A stretch of DNA of 22,164 bases from Paracoccaceae bacterium. Its GTDB lineage: Bacteria; Pseudomonadota; Alphaproteobacteria; Rhodobacterales; Rhodobacteraceae. Under the pieces are notes generated by a model. It searched no databases and had not been told where the DNA came from. It saw only the letters and a list, made by a program, of their open reading frames with translations. Location of the stretch: NCBI GenBank assembly GCA_013214715.1, contig JABSSB010000001.1, positions 5,224-27,387 on the forward strand. The letters are read 5' to 3'. Numbering within the stretch: the stretch's first letter is position 1; each line of letters begins with the position of its first letter. This document shows positions 15,102 through 21,379 of this stretch, piece by piece. Position numbers and translations under genes: made by a program.

Positions 15102-15623
15102 TCAATGCAGCCTGTGACGAGGCGCCGCACCCGCCTGACGTTGCCAGATCACCACCGGAAAACGGCCCTGACCGTTCAATTCATCCAGCATACGTTCGGT
15201 CCGCATGCCCGGCAGATTGGCGAAGACATCGAAAAGCGCATCAGCTCCTTCCGCATTCACCGGAATGTGAAGTGGGCGATGGCCGTCCTGCTCCAACACC
15301 CAATGCGCCGGGCGCGCCGTGGGATCCAGAACCAGCCGCGCCAGTTCCACCGTCTGTACCCGACCACCTTCCAGCGGCCCGAAATAGCTCACTTCCCCCT
15401 CATCCACGACCACCACACCCGGACCGCGCCCCGCCGAGCGGAAACGCAACCGCCGCCAGGCGATCACCGCCCACCCCAGCCCGATGGGAACCATGGCCCA
15501 GCCGATCATCTGCAGGATGCCAAAGCTGCGCAGCCCCCACCACAGGCCCAAAACCGCCAGCCCGCCTGCGGACAACAACTCGGCATGGCGCCGAAACCAG
15601 ATCTGCAATTCAGGGCGTATCAT
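15102..15623 (-). CDS. Small membrane protein with C-terminal soluble domain, unknown function
   Basis: A 173-residue protein. Two hydrophobic segments (about residues 17-35 and 38-55) are separated by a short turn, followed by a basic stretch and a soluble domain beginning VVVVDEGEVSYFGPLEGG. That beta-rich layout resembles small membrane-anchored PH-like proteins, but I do not recognise a named family. The start at 15623 is chosen because ATGA overlaps the acetyltransferase stop by 4 nt, the usual coupling in this run. It sits between the acetyltransferase and gshA, all in the same direction. Confidence 0.7.
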   Translation of the reverse strand: MIRPELQIWFRRHAELLSAGGLAVLGLWWGLRSFGILQMIGWAMVPIGLGWAVIAWRRLRFRSAGRGPGVVVVDEGEVSYFGPLEGGRVQTVELARLVLDPTARPAHWVLEQDGHRPLHIPVNAEGADALFDVFANLPGMRTERMLDELNGQGRFPVVIWQRQAGAAPRHRLH

Positions 15624-16525
15624 GCCGGCACCGTGATCGGATCGGCGTAAAGACACCAGCCAAAAGTGAAGCTGCGCTGAAATCCGATCGCCTCATAGAC
15701 CCGCGCCGCCATGGGGGACGCCGCAAAGAGCACGGCCCGCCGCGCGCCTTTGCCCCGCAACTCGGCCAGATGCAGCGCCACCGCCCGCCGCGCGATCCCC
15801 TGACCGCGCACCTCCGGCGGGGTCCAGACCCCGCCAACCTGAACCGCGTCGCCTGCGCGCGTGTTGATCCCGGTCATGCCGACAGGCGTGCCATCGCGCA
15901 TTAAGACCCGATGGGTGTCCCGCTCCAGATACGAGGCCACCTCCCGCTCCGCCTGCGCCTGCGCGCGATGCGGCGCAGCCATGCCGGTTTCCAGAACATA
16001 AGCCTCCCGCCATGCCACGGCCAAATCACGCGGCACATCGGACAAAGGGCGCAACGCCCATAGCTTCTTTGCTTCCAAAATACCCCCGGGGGAGTCGCCG
16101 TCAGGCGACGGGGGCAGTGCCCCCAGATCCTCGGGCAGCCTCAAATCGGCCAGCTCCAGCACATAGCCCGGCTCATCCTGCAGGAGGCTGATCTCTCCCA
16201 GCCAAGCAACTGCCTGCCGGAACGTGGCAACCTGACCGGCCTCGCCAATGATTCCCGTGACGCTCCGACCAGCCAAAAGCCCACCCGCCGCCCGCCACGT
16301 CGTGACGTCCACCCCGGGGGCCTGCATCATCACCATTCCCGATCGCGACCGGGCAAAAACGCCTCGCTCTGGCCTATCAAAACACCAATAGCGGCAGGCG
16401 TAATCCGTATCTCCCTCCAGACCATAGGCCTCGAGACTGCCCAGCAGAAACATCGATGTCTCCAGATAAGTACGAAACTGCGCCTCCAAAGCCGGGACAT
16501 CGCTGCCAGTGGCCGCCCGCCACAT
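15620..16525 (-). CDS. GNAT-family N-acetyltransferase with an in-frame repeat insertion
   Basis: A 301-residue protein. The C-terminal part (about 205-300) is a GNAT fold: GMTGINTRAG strand, acetyl-CoA-binding motif A at VWTPPEVRGQGIARRAV (233-249), and the terminal ARVYEAIGFQ motif. The N-terminal half (MWRAATGSDVPALEAQFRTY onward) looks like a second, degenerate GNAT-like region. Residues about 134-154 (LGALPPSPDGDSPGGILEAK) are encoded by a GC-rich palindromic repeat and probably form a surface loop. Its ATG at 16525 overlaps the rsmE stop by one base, and its stop overlaps the next start by 4 nt. The substrate is unknown. Confidence 0.82.
   Translation of the reverse strand: MWRAATGSDVPALEAQFRTYLETSMFLLGSLEAYGLEGDTDYACRYWCFDRPERGVFARSRSGMVMMQAPGVDVTTWRAAGGLLAGRSVTGIIGEAGQVATFRQAVAWLGEISLLQDEPGYVLELADLRLPEDLGALPPSPDGDSPGGILEAKKLWALRPLSDVPRDLAVAWREAYVLETGMAAPHRAQAQAEREVASYLERDTHRVLMRDGTPVGMTGINTRAGDAVQVGGVWTPPEVRGQGIARRAVALHLAELRGKGARRAVLFAASPMAARVYEAIGFQRSFTFGWCLYADPITVPA
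16081..16124. repeat. Triple-palindrome repeat unit inside the GNAT gene
   Basis: Three perfect palindromes lie head to tail: CCCCCGGGGG (16083-16092), GTCGCC-gtca-GGCGAC (16094-16109) and GGGGGC-agt-GCCCCC (16110-16124). The flank before it, with CTTTGCTTCCAAAATA, also resembles the border of a palindromic element I recall as common between genes in Roseobacter-group genomes. Here the unit is inside a coding sequence and in frame. Only one copy occurs in this window, so its repeat nature rests on family memory and on its structure. Confidence 0.7.
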
Positions 16526-17244
16526 CACCAATCCCCCAAATGCTGCTGCCAAAGCGTTAGAGCTGCCACCGCAGCGGTATCCGCCCGTAAGATCCTCGGC
16601 CCCAGACTGACCACATGGGAAAATGCCAAATCGTGCAGACGCGCGCGCTCGCGCTCGGAAAACCCGCCTTCCGGCCCGATCAGGATCGCCCATGGTCCAC
16701 GCGGCGCAGAGCCCAGTACGCGGCCTGCACCGACCTCGGCCTCATCACAGAACATCAACTGCCGCCCCTCGGGCCATGCGTCCAGCACACGGTCGAGCTT
16801 TTGCAACCCCGTCACTTCAGGCACATAGGTGCCGCCACATTGCTCGGCCGCTTCCACGGCATGGGCCTGTAGACGCTCCTGCCGTATACGCTCGGCATTG
16901 GTGAACTCGGTCTGCACCGGCAGGATGCGAGCCGCGCCCATCTCGGTGGCTTTTTCCACGATGAAATCGGTGCGTGCCTTCTTGATCGGCGCAAAAAGCA
17001 GCCACAGGTCCGGCGGCATCTGCAAGCCGCGCGTCTGCACCTCACAGCGCAGCGCACCGCCCCGCTTGCCAGCCTCCACCACCTCGGCGCGCCATTCCCC
17101 ATCGCGCGAGTTGAACAGAAGCACCGCATCCCCGACACCAAGCCGCATCACCCCAAACAGGTAGTGCGCCTGGTCGCGGCTCAGGGGAACCGATTGCGCC
17201 TCGCCCAAAGGCTGGTCTACACAGAGTCGAATTTTCGCAGTCAT
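16525..17244 (-). CDS. rsmE: 16S rRNA (uracil(1498)-N(3))-methyltransferase
   Basis: A 239-residue SPOUT-fold enzyme that methylates U1498 of 16S rRNA using S-adenosylmethionine. Signatures are SRDQAHYLFGVMRLGVGD (22-39), APIKKARTDFIVEKATEMGA (85-104), the SAM-knot motif AILIGPEGGFSERE (186-199) and LGPRILRADTAAVAAL (214-229). The frame remains open far upstream, but that part runs antisense to ubiA; the ATG at 17244 matches the family N-terminus MTAKIRLCVDQPL. An AAAGG stretch lies just before it. It is divergent from ubiA with only 12 bp between the two starts and heads a coupled run into the acetyltransferase. Confidence 0.93.
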   Translation of the reverse strand: MTAKIRLCVDQPLGEAQSVPLSRDQAHYLFGVMRLGVGDAVLLFNSRDGEWRAEVVEAGKRGGALRCEVQTRGLQMPPDLWLLFAPIKKARTDFIVEKATEMGAARILPVQTEFTNAERIRQERLQAHAVEAAEQCGGTYVPEVTGLQKLDRVLDAWPEGRQLMFCDEAEVGAGRVLGSAPRGPWAILIGPEGGFSERERARLHDLAFSHVVSLGPRILRADTAAVAALTLWQQHLGDW

Positions 17245-17256
17245 GGGGCCTTTGAT

Positions 17257-18219
17257 ATGCAAGGCGAGCCAGCAAGACCAGATGGTCAAGTCGCAGATGC
17301 GGTGACCGATAATTGGGTAGACCGGCTGGCCCCCGCCGCGACACGCCCCTATCTGCGCCTGTCGCGGGCAGATCGGCCCATCGGGACATGGCTCTTGCTG
17401 CTGCCCTGCTGGTGGGGGCTGATGCTGGGCATGTTCTGGGACGGGCAACCGCGCTGGGAAGATCTGTGGATTGCAGTAGGCTGCGCGGCGGGCGCGTGGT
17501 TGATGCGCGGGGCGGGCTGCACCTGGAATGACATCACCGATCGCGACATTGACGCGCAAGTGGCCCGCACACGGTCGCGCCCTTTGCCCTCCGGCCAAGT
17601 GACGGTGAAGCAGGCGGTGATGTGGATGGTTGCGCAGGCGCTGGTGGCCTGCGCCATCCTGTTCACTTTCAACTGGACCGCCATCACGCTTGGCGTGCTG
17701 TCGCTGCTGCCGGTCTGCATCTACCCCTTTGCCAAACGGTTTACCTGGTGGCCGCAGGTCTTTTTGGGGCTGGCGTTCAACTGGGGCGCACTTCTGGCCT
17801 TTGCCGCCCATACCGGCACGCTGGCCGCACCTGCAATCCTGGCTTATGCGGCAGGCATCGCCTGGACGCTGTTTTATGACACGATCTATGCGCATCAGGA
17901 CACCGAAGACGACGCACTGATCGGTGTAAAATCCACCGCGCGGCTTTTTGGCTCTCTTACGCCCTTCTGGCTGCGCCGCTTTCTGGTGACCACGGTCATG
18001 CTGCTCGCCGTCGCGATCATTCTGGCCGGGCTGGATGGTGGCAATCCAGTAGCGCTGATCCTCGCCCTTGGCGGCCCCTGGGCGATGGGCTGGCATTTGC
18101 TGTGGCAACTCCGCCGGTTTGAACCCGATAACGGCCCGCGCCTGCTGACGCTCTTCCGATCCAACCGCGACGCCGGCTTGATCCCGCTCATTTTCCTTGG
18201 GCTTGCGCTGCTGCTGTGA
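17257..18219 (+). CDS. ubiA: 4-hydroxybenzoate polyprenyltransferase
   Basis: A 320-residue integral membrane prenyltransferase of ubiquinone synthesis, which attaches the polyprenyl chain to 4-hydroxybenzoate. The two Asp-rich Mg-diphosphate motifs are visible: NDITDRDID (residues 91-99) and DTIYAHQDTEDD (208-219). RLSRADRPIGTWLLLLPCWW (35-54) is the typical first helix entry, and there are about eight or nine hydrophobic segments. The ATG at 17257 fits homologue starts; the frame extends upstream only by overlapping rsmE antisense. The stop is 60 bp before the OmpA-like gene. Confidence 0.93.
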   Translation: MQGEPARPDGQVADAVTDNWVDRLAPAATRPYLRLSRADRPIGTWLLLLPCWWGLMLGMFWDGQPRWEDLWIAVGCAAGAWLMRGAGCTWNDITDRDIDAQVARTRSRPLPSGQVTVKQAVMWMVAQALVACAILFTFNWTAITLGVLSLLPVCIYPFAKRFTWWPQVFLGLAFNWGALLAFAAHTGTLAAPAILAYAAGIAWTLFYDTIYAHQDTEDDALIGVKSTARLFGSLTPFWLRRFLVTTVMLLAVAIILAGLDGGNPVALILALGGPWAMGWHLLWQLRRFEPDNGPRLLTLFRSNRDAGLIPLIFLGLALLL

Positions 18220-18279
18220 TTGCATCACGCTGCCCCGCGCCGTAAGACACGCAAAACAAAAAACGACTGGCCCGATCTC

Positions 18280-20256
18280 ATGCGCCTGCCCCGCCCATTG
18301 CTGTTTTTGCTTGTTATGTCAGCCGCCGCTGGTCTCAGCGCGGCCACCGCCTTTTTCGCCGTCGACCGGGTCGAGGCGATCACCGAAATCGATATCCGCC
18401 GCACGCTGGACGTGAATGATCATGGCTGGGCCGAGGTCGAGGCTGACGGGCTGCAGGTGATCCTGTCGGGCACCGCTCCGGATGAGGCCGCGCGCTTTGT
18501 GGCACTGTCGGATATCAGCGCGGTCATCGACCCCGCGCGCATTCGCAACAACATCGACGTCCGCCCTACCGCGGCGCCCGAGCCGCCGCGCTTTGCCATT
18601 GAAATCCTACGCAATGACAGCGGGCTGTCAGTGATAGGCCTGATCCCGGCGGACCTTGACCGCCGCGATCTGGTGCTGAAGCTGACAAGCATCTCGGGCG
18701 ATCTGCCGATGCGCGACCTGCTGCAAACCGCCGACTATCCTATCCCATCGGGATGGAGTGCCGCGATGAGCTATGCCTTGGCTGCTTTGCAGGATCTGCC
18801 GCGCGCCAAAATCTCGATCAGCGCCGATCACGTGCTGGTCAGCGCCATCGCCGACACGATCGCCGAACAGCGCGCATTGGAATCCGAACTGCGCCGCGCT
18901 GCGCCTGCGACCCTGCCTGTCACCATCGAAATCACCGCGCCGCGCCCGGTGATCACGCCCTTTTCTTTGCGCTTTGTGCTGGATATGTCGGGCGGGCGGT
19001 TTGACAGCTGTTCCGCCGATACCGAAGCCGCCCGGACCCGCATTTTGGACGCCGCACGCGCCGCCGGTCTGCGCAGCCCCGTGACCTGCGTGATCGGGCT
19101 TGGCGTGCCGTCCCCCAGCTGGGCGCGCGCCGTGGAACAGGCGCTTGCGGCTCTGAAGGAACTCGGCGCGGGGTCCGTCACCTTTGCCAATGCCGATCTG
19201 CTGCTGGTCGCTCCTGTGGGTACCGACCAGACGCTCTTTGACCGCGTGGTCGGAGAGTTGGACGCCGCTCTGCCGGCCGTCTTTGCCCTGACCGCGCAAC
19301 TGCCCCACGCAGAGGAAGAGACTGAAGGCGAGACGCCCGAGTTCTTTGGCACCCTCGATCCCGATGGCGCGCTAACGCTGCGCGGACGGTTGAATGACGC
19401 GGTGCTGCGCGATGTGGTCAACAGCTATGCCGGGTCGCGCTTTGGTCGCGAGAACGTGGATATGGGCGCCCGCTTGGTTGAGGGGATGCCCATTGACTGG
19501 TCCCTGCGTGTGCTAACCGGGCTGGAGGCGCTGTCGCTGCTCAGCGAAGGAAAGCTTGACGTCACGCCTGAACTGATCACGCTGAGTGGCCGCAGCGCTC
19601 TCGAAGATGCGCCCGCGCGCGTCTCGCGCCTTGTGGCCGACCGTCTGGGCAGCGGCCAGAATTACGAGCTGGCCATTGTCTATGACCCGCCGCCCCCGCC
19701 GCCGGAAGAGGTCAAACCGGACCCAGACCAATGTCTGGCCGATGTCCGCGCCGCCCATGCCGCGAACAAGATCACTTTCGATCCGGGCTCACCATCTCTG
19801 GCCTCCAGCGCGCTGACCACGGTGAACGAGATTGCCGCTATTCTGCGCGACTGCCCCGGTATCCCTTTGGAGATTCAGGGCCATACCGACAGCCAGGGAC
19901 GTGAAGAAATGAACCAGCAGCTCAGCCAAGCGCGGGCGCAATCGGTGCTTAACGCGCTCCGGGCGCGGCGGGTGCTGACCTCGGGCTATGTGGCTAATGG
20001 CTATGGCGAAGCCACGCCGATTGCCGAAAACGATACCGAAGAAGGCCGCGAAGCCAACCGGCGGATCGAATTCTATCTGATTTCCGAAGAGCCAGCTCCC
20101 GAAGAGACTGAGGCAACGGGTGAAACCGCGCCTGACGCAGAAACCGATGACGCGGATGCGGGTTCTGATGCGCCTGATGACGCGGCCGAAGACACCCAAG
20201 CCGAAGAAACTGCGTCGCAAGACGACCCCGCCCCAGAAGAGGAGCCCACCGAATGA
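18280..20256 (+). CDS. OmpA-family protein with BON-like N-terminal region and acidic tail
   Basis: A 658-residue envelope protein. An N-terminal membrane segment (LLFLLVMSAAAGLSAATAFF) is followed by a long region of repeating beta-alpha units resembling BON domains (for example DHGWAEVEADGLQVILSGTA and FGTLDPDGALTLRGRLND). A Pro-rich hinge with six prolines in a row (near 19690) leads to an OmpA C-terminal domain (about residues 480-600) containing LEIQGHTDSQGREEMNQQLS and the closing EANRRIEFYL, expected to bind peptidoglycan. The last 55 or so residues are almost all Glu/Asp/Ala/Pro/Thr. A TTG at 18220 would add 20 basic residues; the ATG at 18280 is preferred since the signal then begins at once. 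The stop overlaps the next start (ATGA). Confidence 0.82.
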   Translation: MRLPRPLLFLLVMSAAAGLSAATAFFAVDRVEAITEIDIRRTLDVNDHGWAEVEADGLQVILSGTAPDEAARFVALSDISAVIDPARIRNNIDVRPTAAPEPPRFAIEILRNDSGLSVIGLIPADLDRRDLVLKLTSISGDLPMRDLLQTADYPIPSGWSAAMSYALAALQDLPRAKISISADHVLVSAIADTIAEQRALESELRRAAPATLPVTIEITAPRPVITPFSLRFVLDMSGGRFDSCSADTEAARTRILDAARAAGLRSPVTCVIGLGVPSPSWARAVEQALAALKELGAGSVTFANADLLLVAPVGTDQTLFDRVVGELDAALPAVFALTAQLPHAEEETEGETPEFFGTLDPDGALTLRGRLNDAVLRDVVNSYAGSRFGRENVDMGARLVEGMPIDWSLRVLTGLEALSLLSEGKLDVTPELITLSGRSALEDAPARVSRLVADRLGSGQNYELAIVYDPPPPPPEEVKPDPDQCLADVRAAHAANKITFDPGSPSLASSALTTVNEIAAILRDCPGIPLEIQGHTDSQGREEMNQQLSQARAQSVLNALRARRVLTSGYVANGYGEATPIAENDTEEGREANRRIEFYLISEEPAPEETEATGETAPDAETDDADAGSDAPDDAAEDTQAEETASQDDPAPEEEPTE

Positions 20257-20558
20257 ACCGGATCGAGTTCATCCTGACAATGTCAGCCATTCTCTTTGTA
20301 GCCTTTCTGCTGGGCTGGCTGGCGCATTGGCTCTTCACACGGTTCACCCGCGTCGGGCAGGACGACATGGGCGAATTGGAGCGGTTGAGCCACGAACTGC
20401 ACGAGGCCGAAGAAGCCCGTGACGAAGCGATCACCTATCTGCATCAGCGTGAAGCTGCGTTGACCAACCGGATCACGCAGGTCGAAGCCGAACGCGATGC
20501 CTATATGGACGGCCTGCGCGCAGCCCGGGAAGAGGCCGAAAGCTTGCGCGACGCCTGA
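20253..20558 (+). CDS. Membrane-anchored coiled-coil protein, unknown function
   Basis: A 101-residue protein with one N-terminal membrane helix (ILTMSAILFVAFLLGWLAHW) followed by a charged, heptad-rich helix from about residue 35 to the end (LERLSHELHEAEEARDEAIT and beyond). Its ATG overlaps the OmpA-family stop by 4 nt, so it is co-translated with that protein and may work with it in the envelope. I know of no function. The overall shape resembles small single-helix scaffolding proteins, but this is only architecture. Confidence 0.72.
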   Translation: MNRIEFILTMSAILFVAFLLGWLAHWLFTRFTRVGQDDMGELERLSHELHEAEEARDEAITYLHQREAALTNRITQVEAERDAYMDGLRAAREEAESLRDA

Positions 20559-20570
20559 TGGCCCGGCGCA

Positions 20571-20667
20571 GATTATCCGTCTAACCAGTCACTTTTTCAG
20601 AACTATTCAGTGCGTGTGACGCGGCGCACTACCGGCCCTTGGGCCATTTTTTCCTGTGCGGATAATC
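20571..20667. repeat. 9-bp inverted repeat spanning the upstream region of puc
   Basis: GATTATCCG at 20571-20579 and CGGATAATC at 20659-20667 are perfect reverse complements, about 80 bp apart. They bracket the terminator-like hairpin at 20634-20652 in the 216-bp gap between the coiled-coil gene and pucB. The downstream arm is about 108 bp before the pucB start, within a plausible promoter range. It could be a pair of operator half-sites or chance. Apart from this, the terminator and a poor PpsR-like match (TGT at 20655, spacer 12, then CCA), I see nothing recognisable in the gap. Confidence 0.35.
20634..20652 (+). terminator. Putative intrinsic terminator after the ubiA/OmpA-like run
   Basis: GGCCC, a TT or CTTG loop, GGGCC and then A followed by six T (20647-20652) form a short GC stem with a T-run on the plus strand. 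It lies 75 bp after the coiled-coil gene stop and about 120 bp before pucB. The stem is only 4-5 bp, so strength is uncertain. Its placement suits separation of housekeeping transcription from the light-harvesting operon. Confidence 0.5.
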
Positions 20668-20774
20668 GACCATGCGCCTCAGTGCCGCGGGCGACAAAGA
20701 GCGCTGCCAGCTCTTGGATGCGTGATTGAGGACTGGTCGACGCTTTGTAGATGCAACTATGAAGCAAGTCGCAT

Positions 20775-20939
20775 ATGCCCGACTCAATCGATGACGAAGA
20801 CAAGGTCTGGCCAACTGGTTTGACCCTGAAAGAGGCCGAGGAGGTCCATAGCTATCTGATCGACGGCACCCGAGTTTTCGGCGCTATTGCTCTAATCGCG
20901 CATTTCCTCGTCGCCGCGTCCACACCTTGGCTGGGCTGA
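20775..20939 (+). CDS. pucB: Light-harvesting complex 2 beta subunit
   Basis: A 54-residue antenna polypeptide. The acidic N-terminus is followed by KVWPTGLTLKEAEEVHSYL, then GTRVFGAIALIAHFLVAAS and the terminal TPWLG, closely matching LH2 beta chains of purple bacteria. His43 is the expected ligand of a ring bacteriochlorophyll, and His25 is the conserved histidine near the cytoplasmic membrane face. The reading frame is complete and intact, unlike the two genes after it. The ribosome site is weak. pucA starts 12 bp later with a strong GGAGG. Beta and alpha chains pair to build the membrane antenna ring. Confidence 0.93.
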   Translation: MPDSIDDEDKVWPTGLTLKEAEEVHSYLIDGTRVFGAIALIAHFLVAASTPWLG

Positions 20940-20951
20940 CGGAGGTAACTC

Positions 20952-21304
20952 ATGAATAATGCAAAAATGTGGCTGGTGGTTCCGCCAGCAGTTGGCGTGC
21001 CCGTGTTTTTGGGGCCGTGGCAGTTGGGTCCTTCGCGGTGCATGTCGCTGTTCTGAGCAACACCTCCTGGGTGTCCGACTTCCTGTCGGGCCAGCCTCTG
21101 GGCTTGGGTGATGCGAAAAGCGCAGCTTTGACCACGAAAGAGATGAATGCGGAAACGACCAAAGCGTCTTACGCAACTCCGCTGCCGGATGGCACCGAAG
21201 AAGTTCAGGTCATTCTGCAGGATGGCACTGTCGTCAAGGCAGTCCTACAGCGCAATGAAGTGCTGGCCTGGGTCAGTCCAACCGTGCTGCCGGATACGGA
21301 CTGA
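20952..21304 (+). pseudogene. pucA: Light-harvesting complex 2 alpha subunit, frameshifted, long C-terminus
   Basis: The ATG at 20952 follows GGAGG and reads MNNAKMWLVVPPAVGVPVFL, a typical LH2 alpha start. At the G-run 21011-21014 the frame is lost and the zero frame stops after 34 residues. In the -1 frame the protein resumes as AVAVGSFAVHVAVLSNTSW and continues to a TGA at 21302-21304. Adding one G to the run restores 117 residues with His31, the bacteriochlorophyll ligand, in place. Residues 44-45 are Phe-Leu rather than Tyr-Tyr/Trp. About 60 residues beyond the usual length form a soluble, DGT-containing tail expected in the periplasm. The break may be a sequencing error, a real mutation or, less likely, recoding. 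Confidence 0.85.
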
Positions 21305-21329
21305 CGCTGTCGCTGCCTTAAAAGAAACG

Positions 21330-21355
21330 CGGCCGCCCGGTGCGCCGGACGGTCG
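21330..21355 (+). promoter_or_regulatory. Stem-loop between pucA and pucC
   Basis: The 75-bp gap after pucA holds a GC-rich hairpin: CCGG (21337-21340), loop TGCG, CCGG (21345-21348), extended by six more base pairs below one C-A mismatch down to 21330 and 21355. There is no T-run, so it is more likely an mRNA-stabilising or attenuating structure than a terminator. In Rhodobacter, hairpins between antenna genes and the downstream gene help set a high antenna to pucC ratio; the same role is inferred here. Confidence 0.55.
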
Positions 21356-21379
21356 TTACCCCGGATGGATGTGAGATTG

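Noticed and set aside
17245..18228. Long upstream extension of the rsmE reading frame, giving a 567-residue protein
   Set aside because: It runs antisense to ubiA, whose Asp-rich motifs are clearly coding on the plus strand. The extension is low-complexity Arg/Gln/Pro-rich, and the family start is at 17244.
20655..20672. PpsR/CrtJ-type site TGT-N12-ACA
   Set aside because: The right half is CCA, so it does not match the consensus, and no second site lies nearby.
20673..20726. Seventeen-codon plus-strand frame in the puc leader (MRLSAAGDKERCQLLDA)
   Set aside because: It has no convincing ribosome site and is short enough to be chance. It could be a gene remnant, but nothing supports a function.
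20603..20803. Possible minus-strand gene fragment upstream of pucB, with a stretch vaguely like a LuxR-type helix-turn-helix
   Set aside because: Similarity is too weak and short, it crosses the puc leader, and no complete domain or ribosome site is seen.
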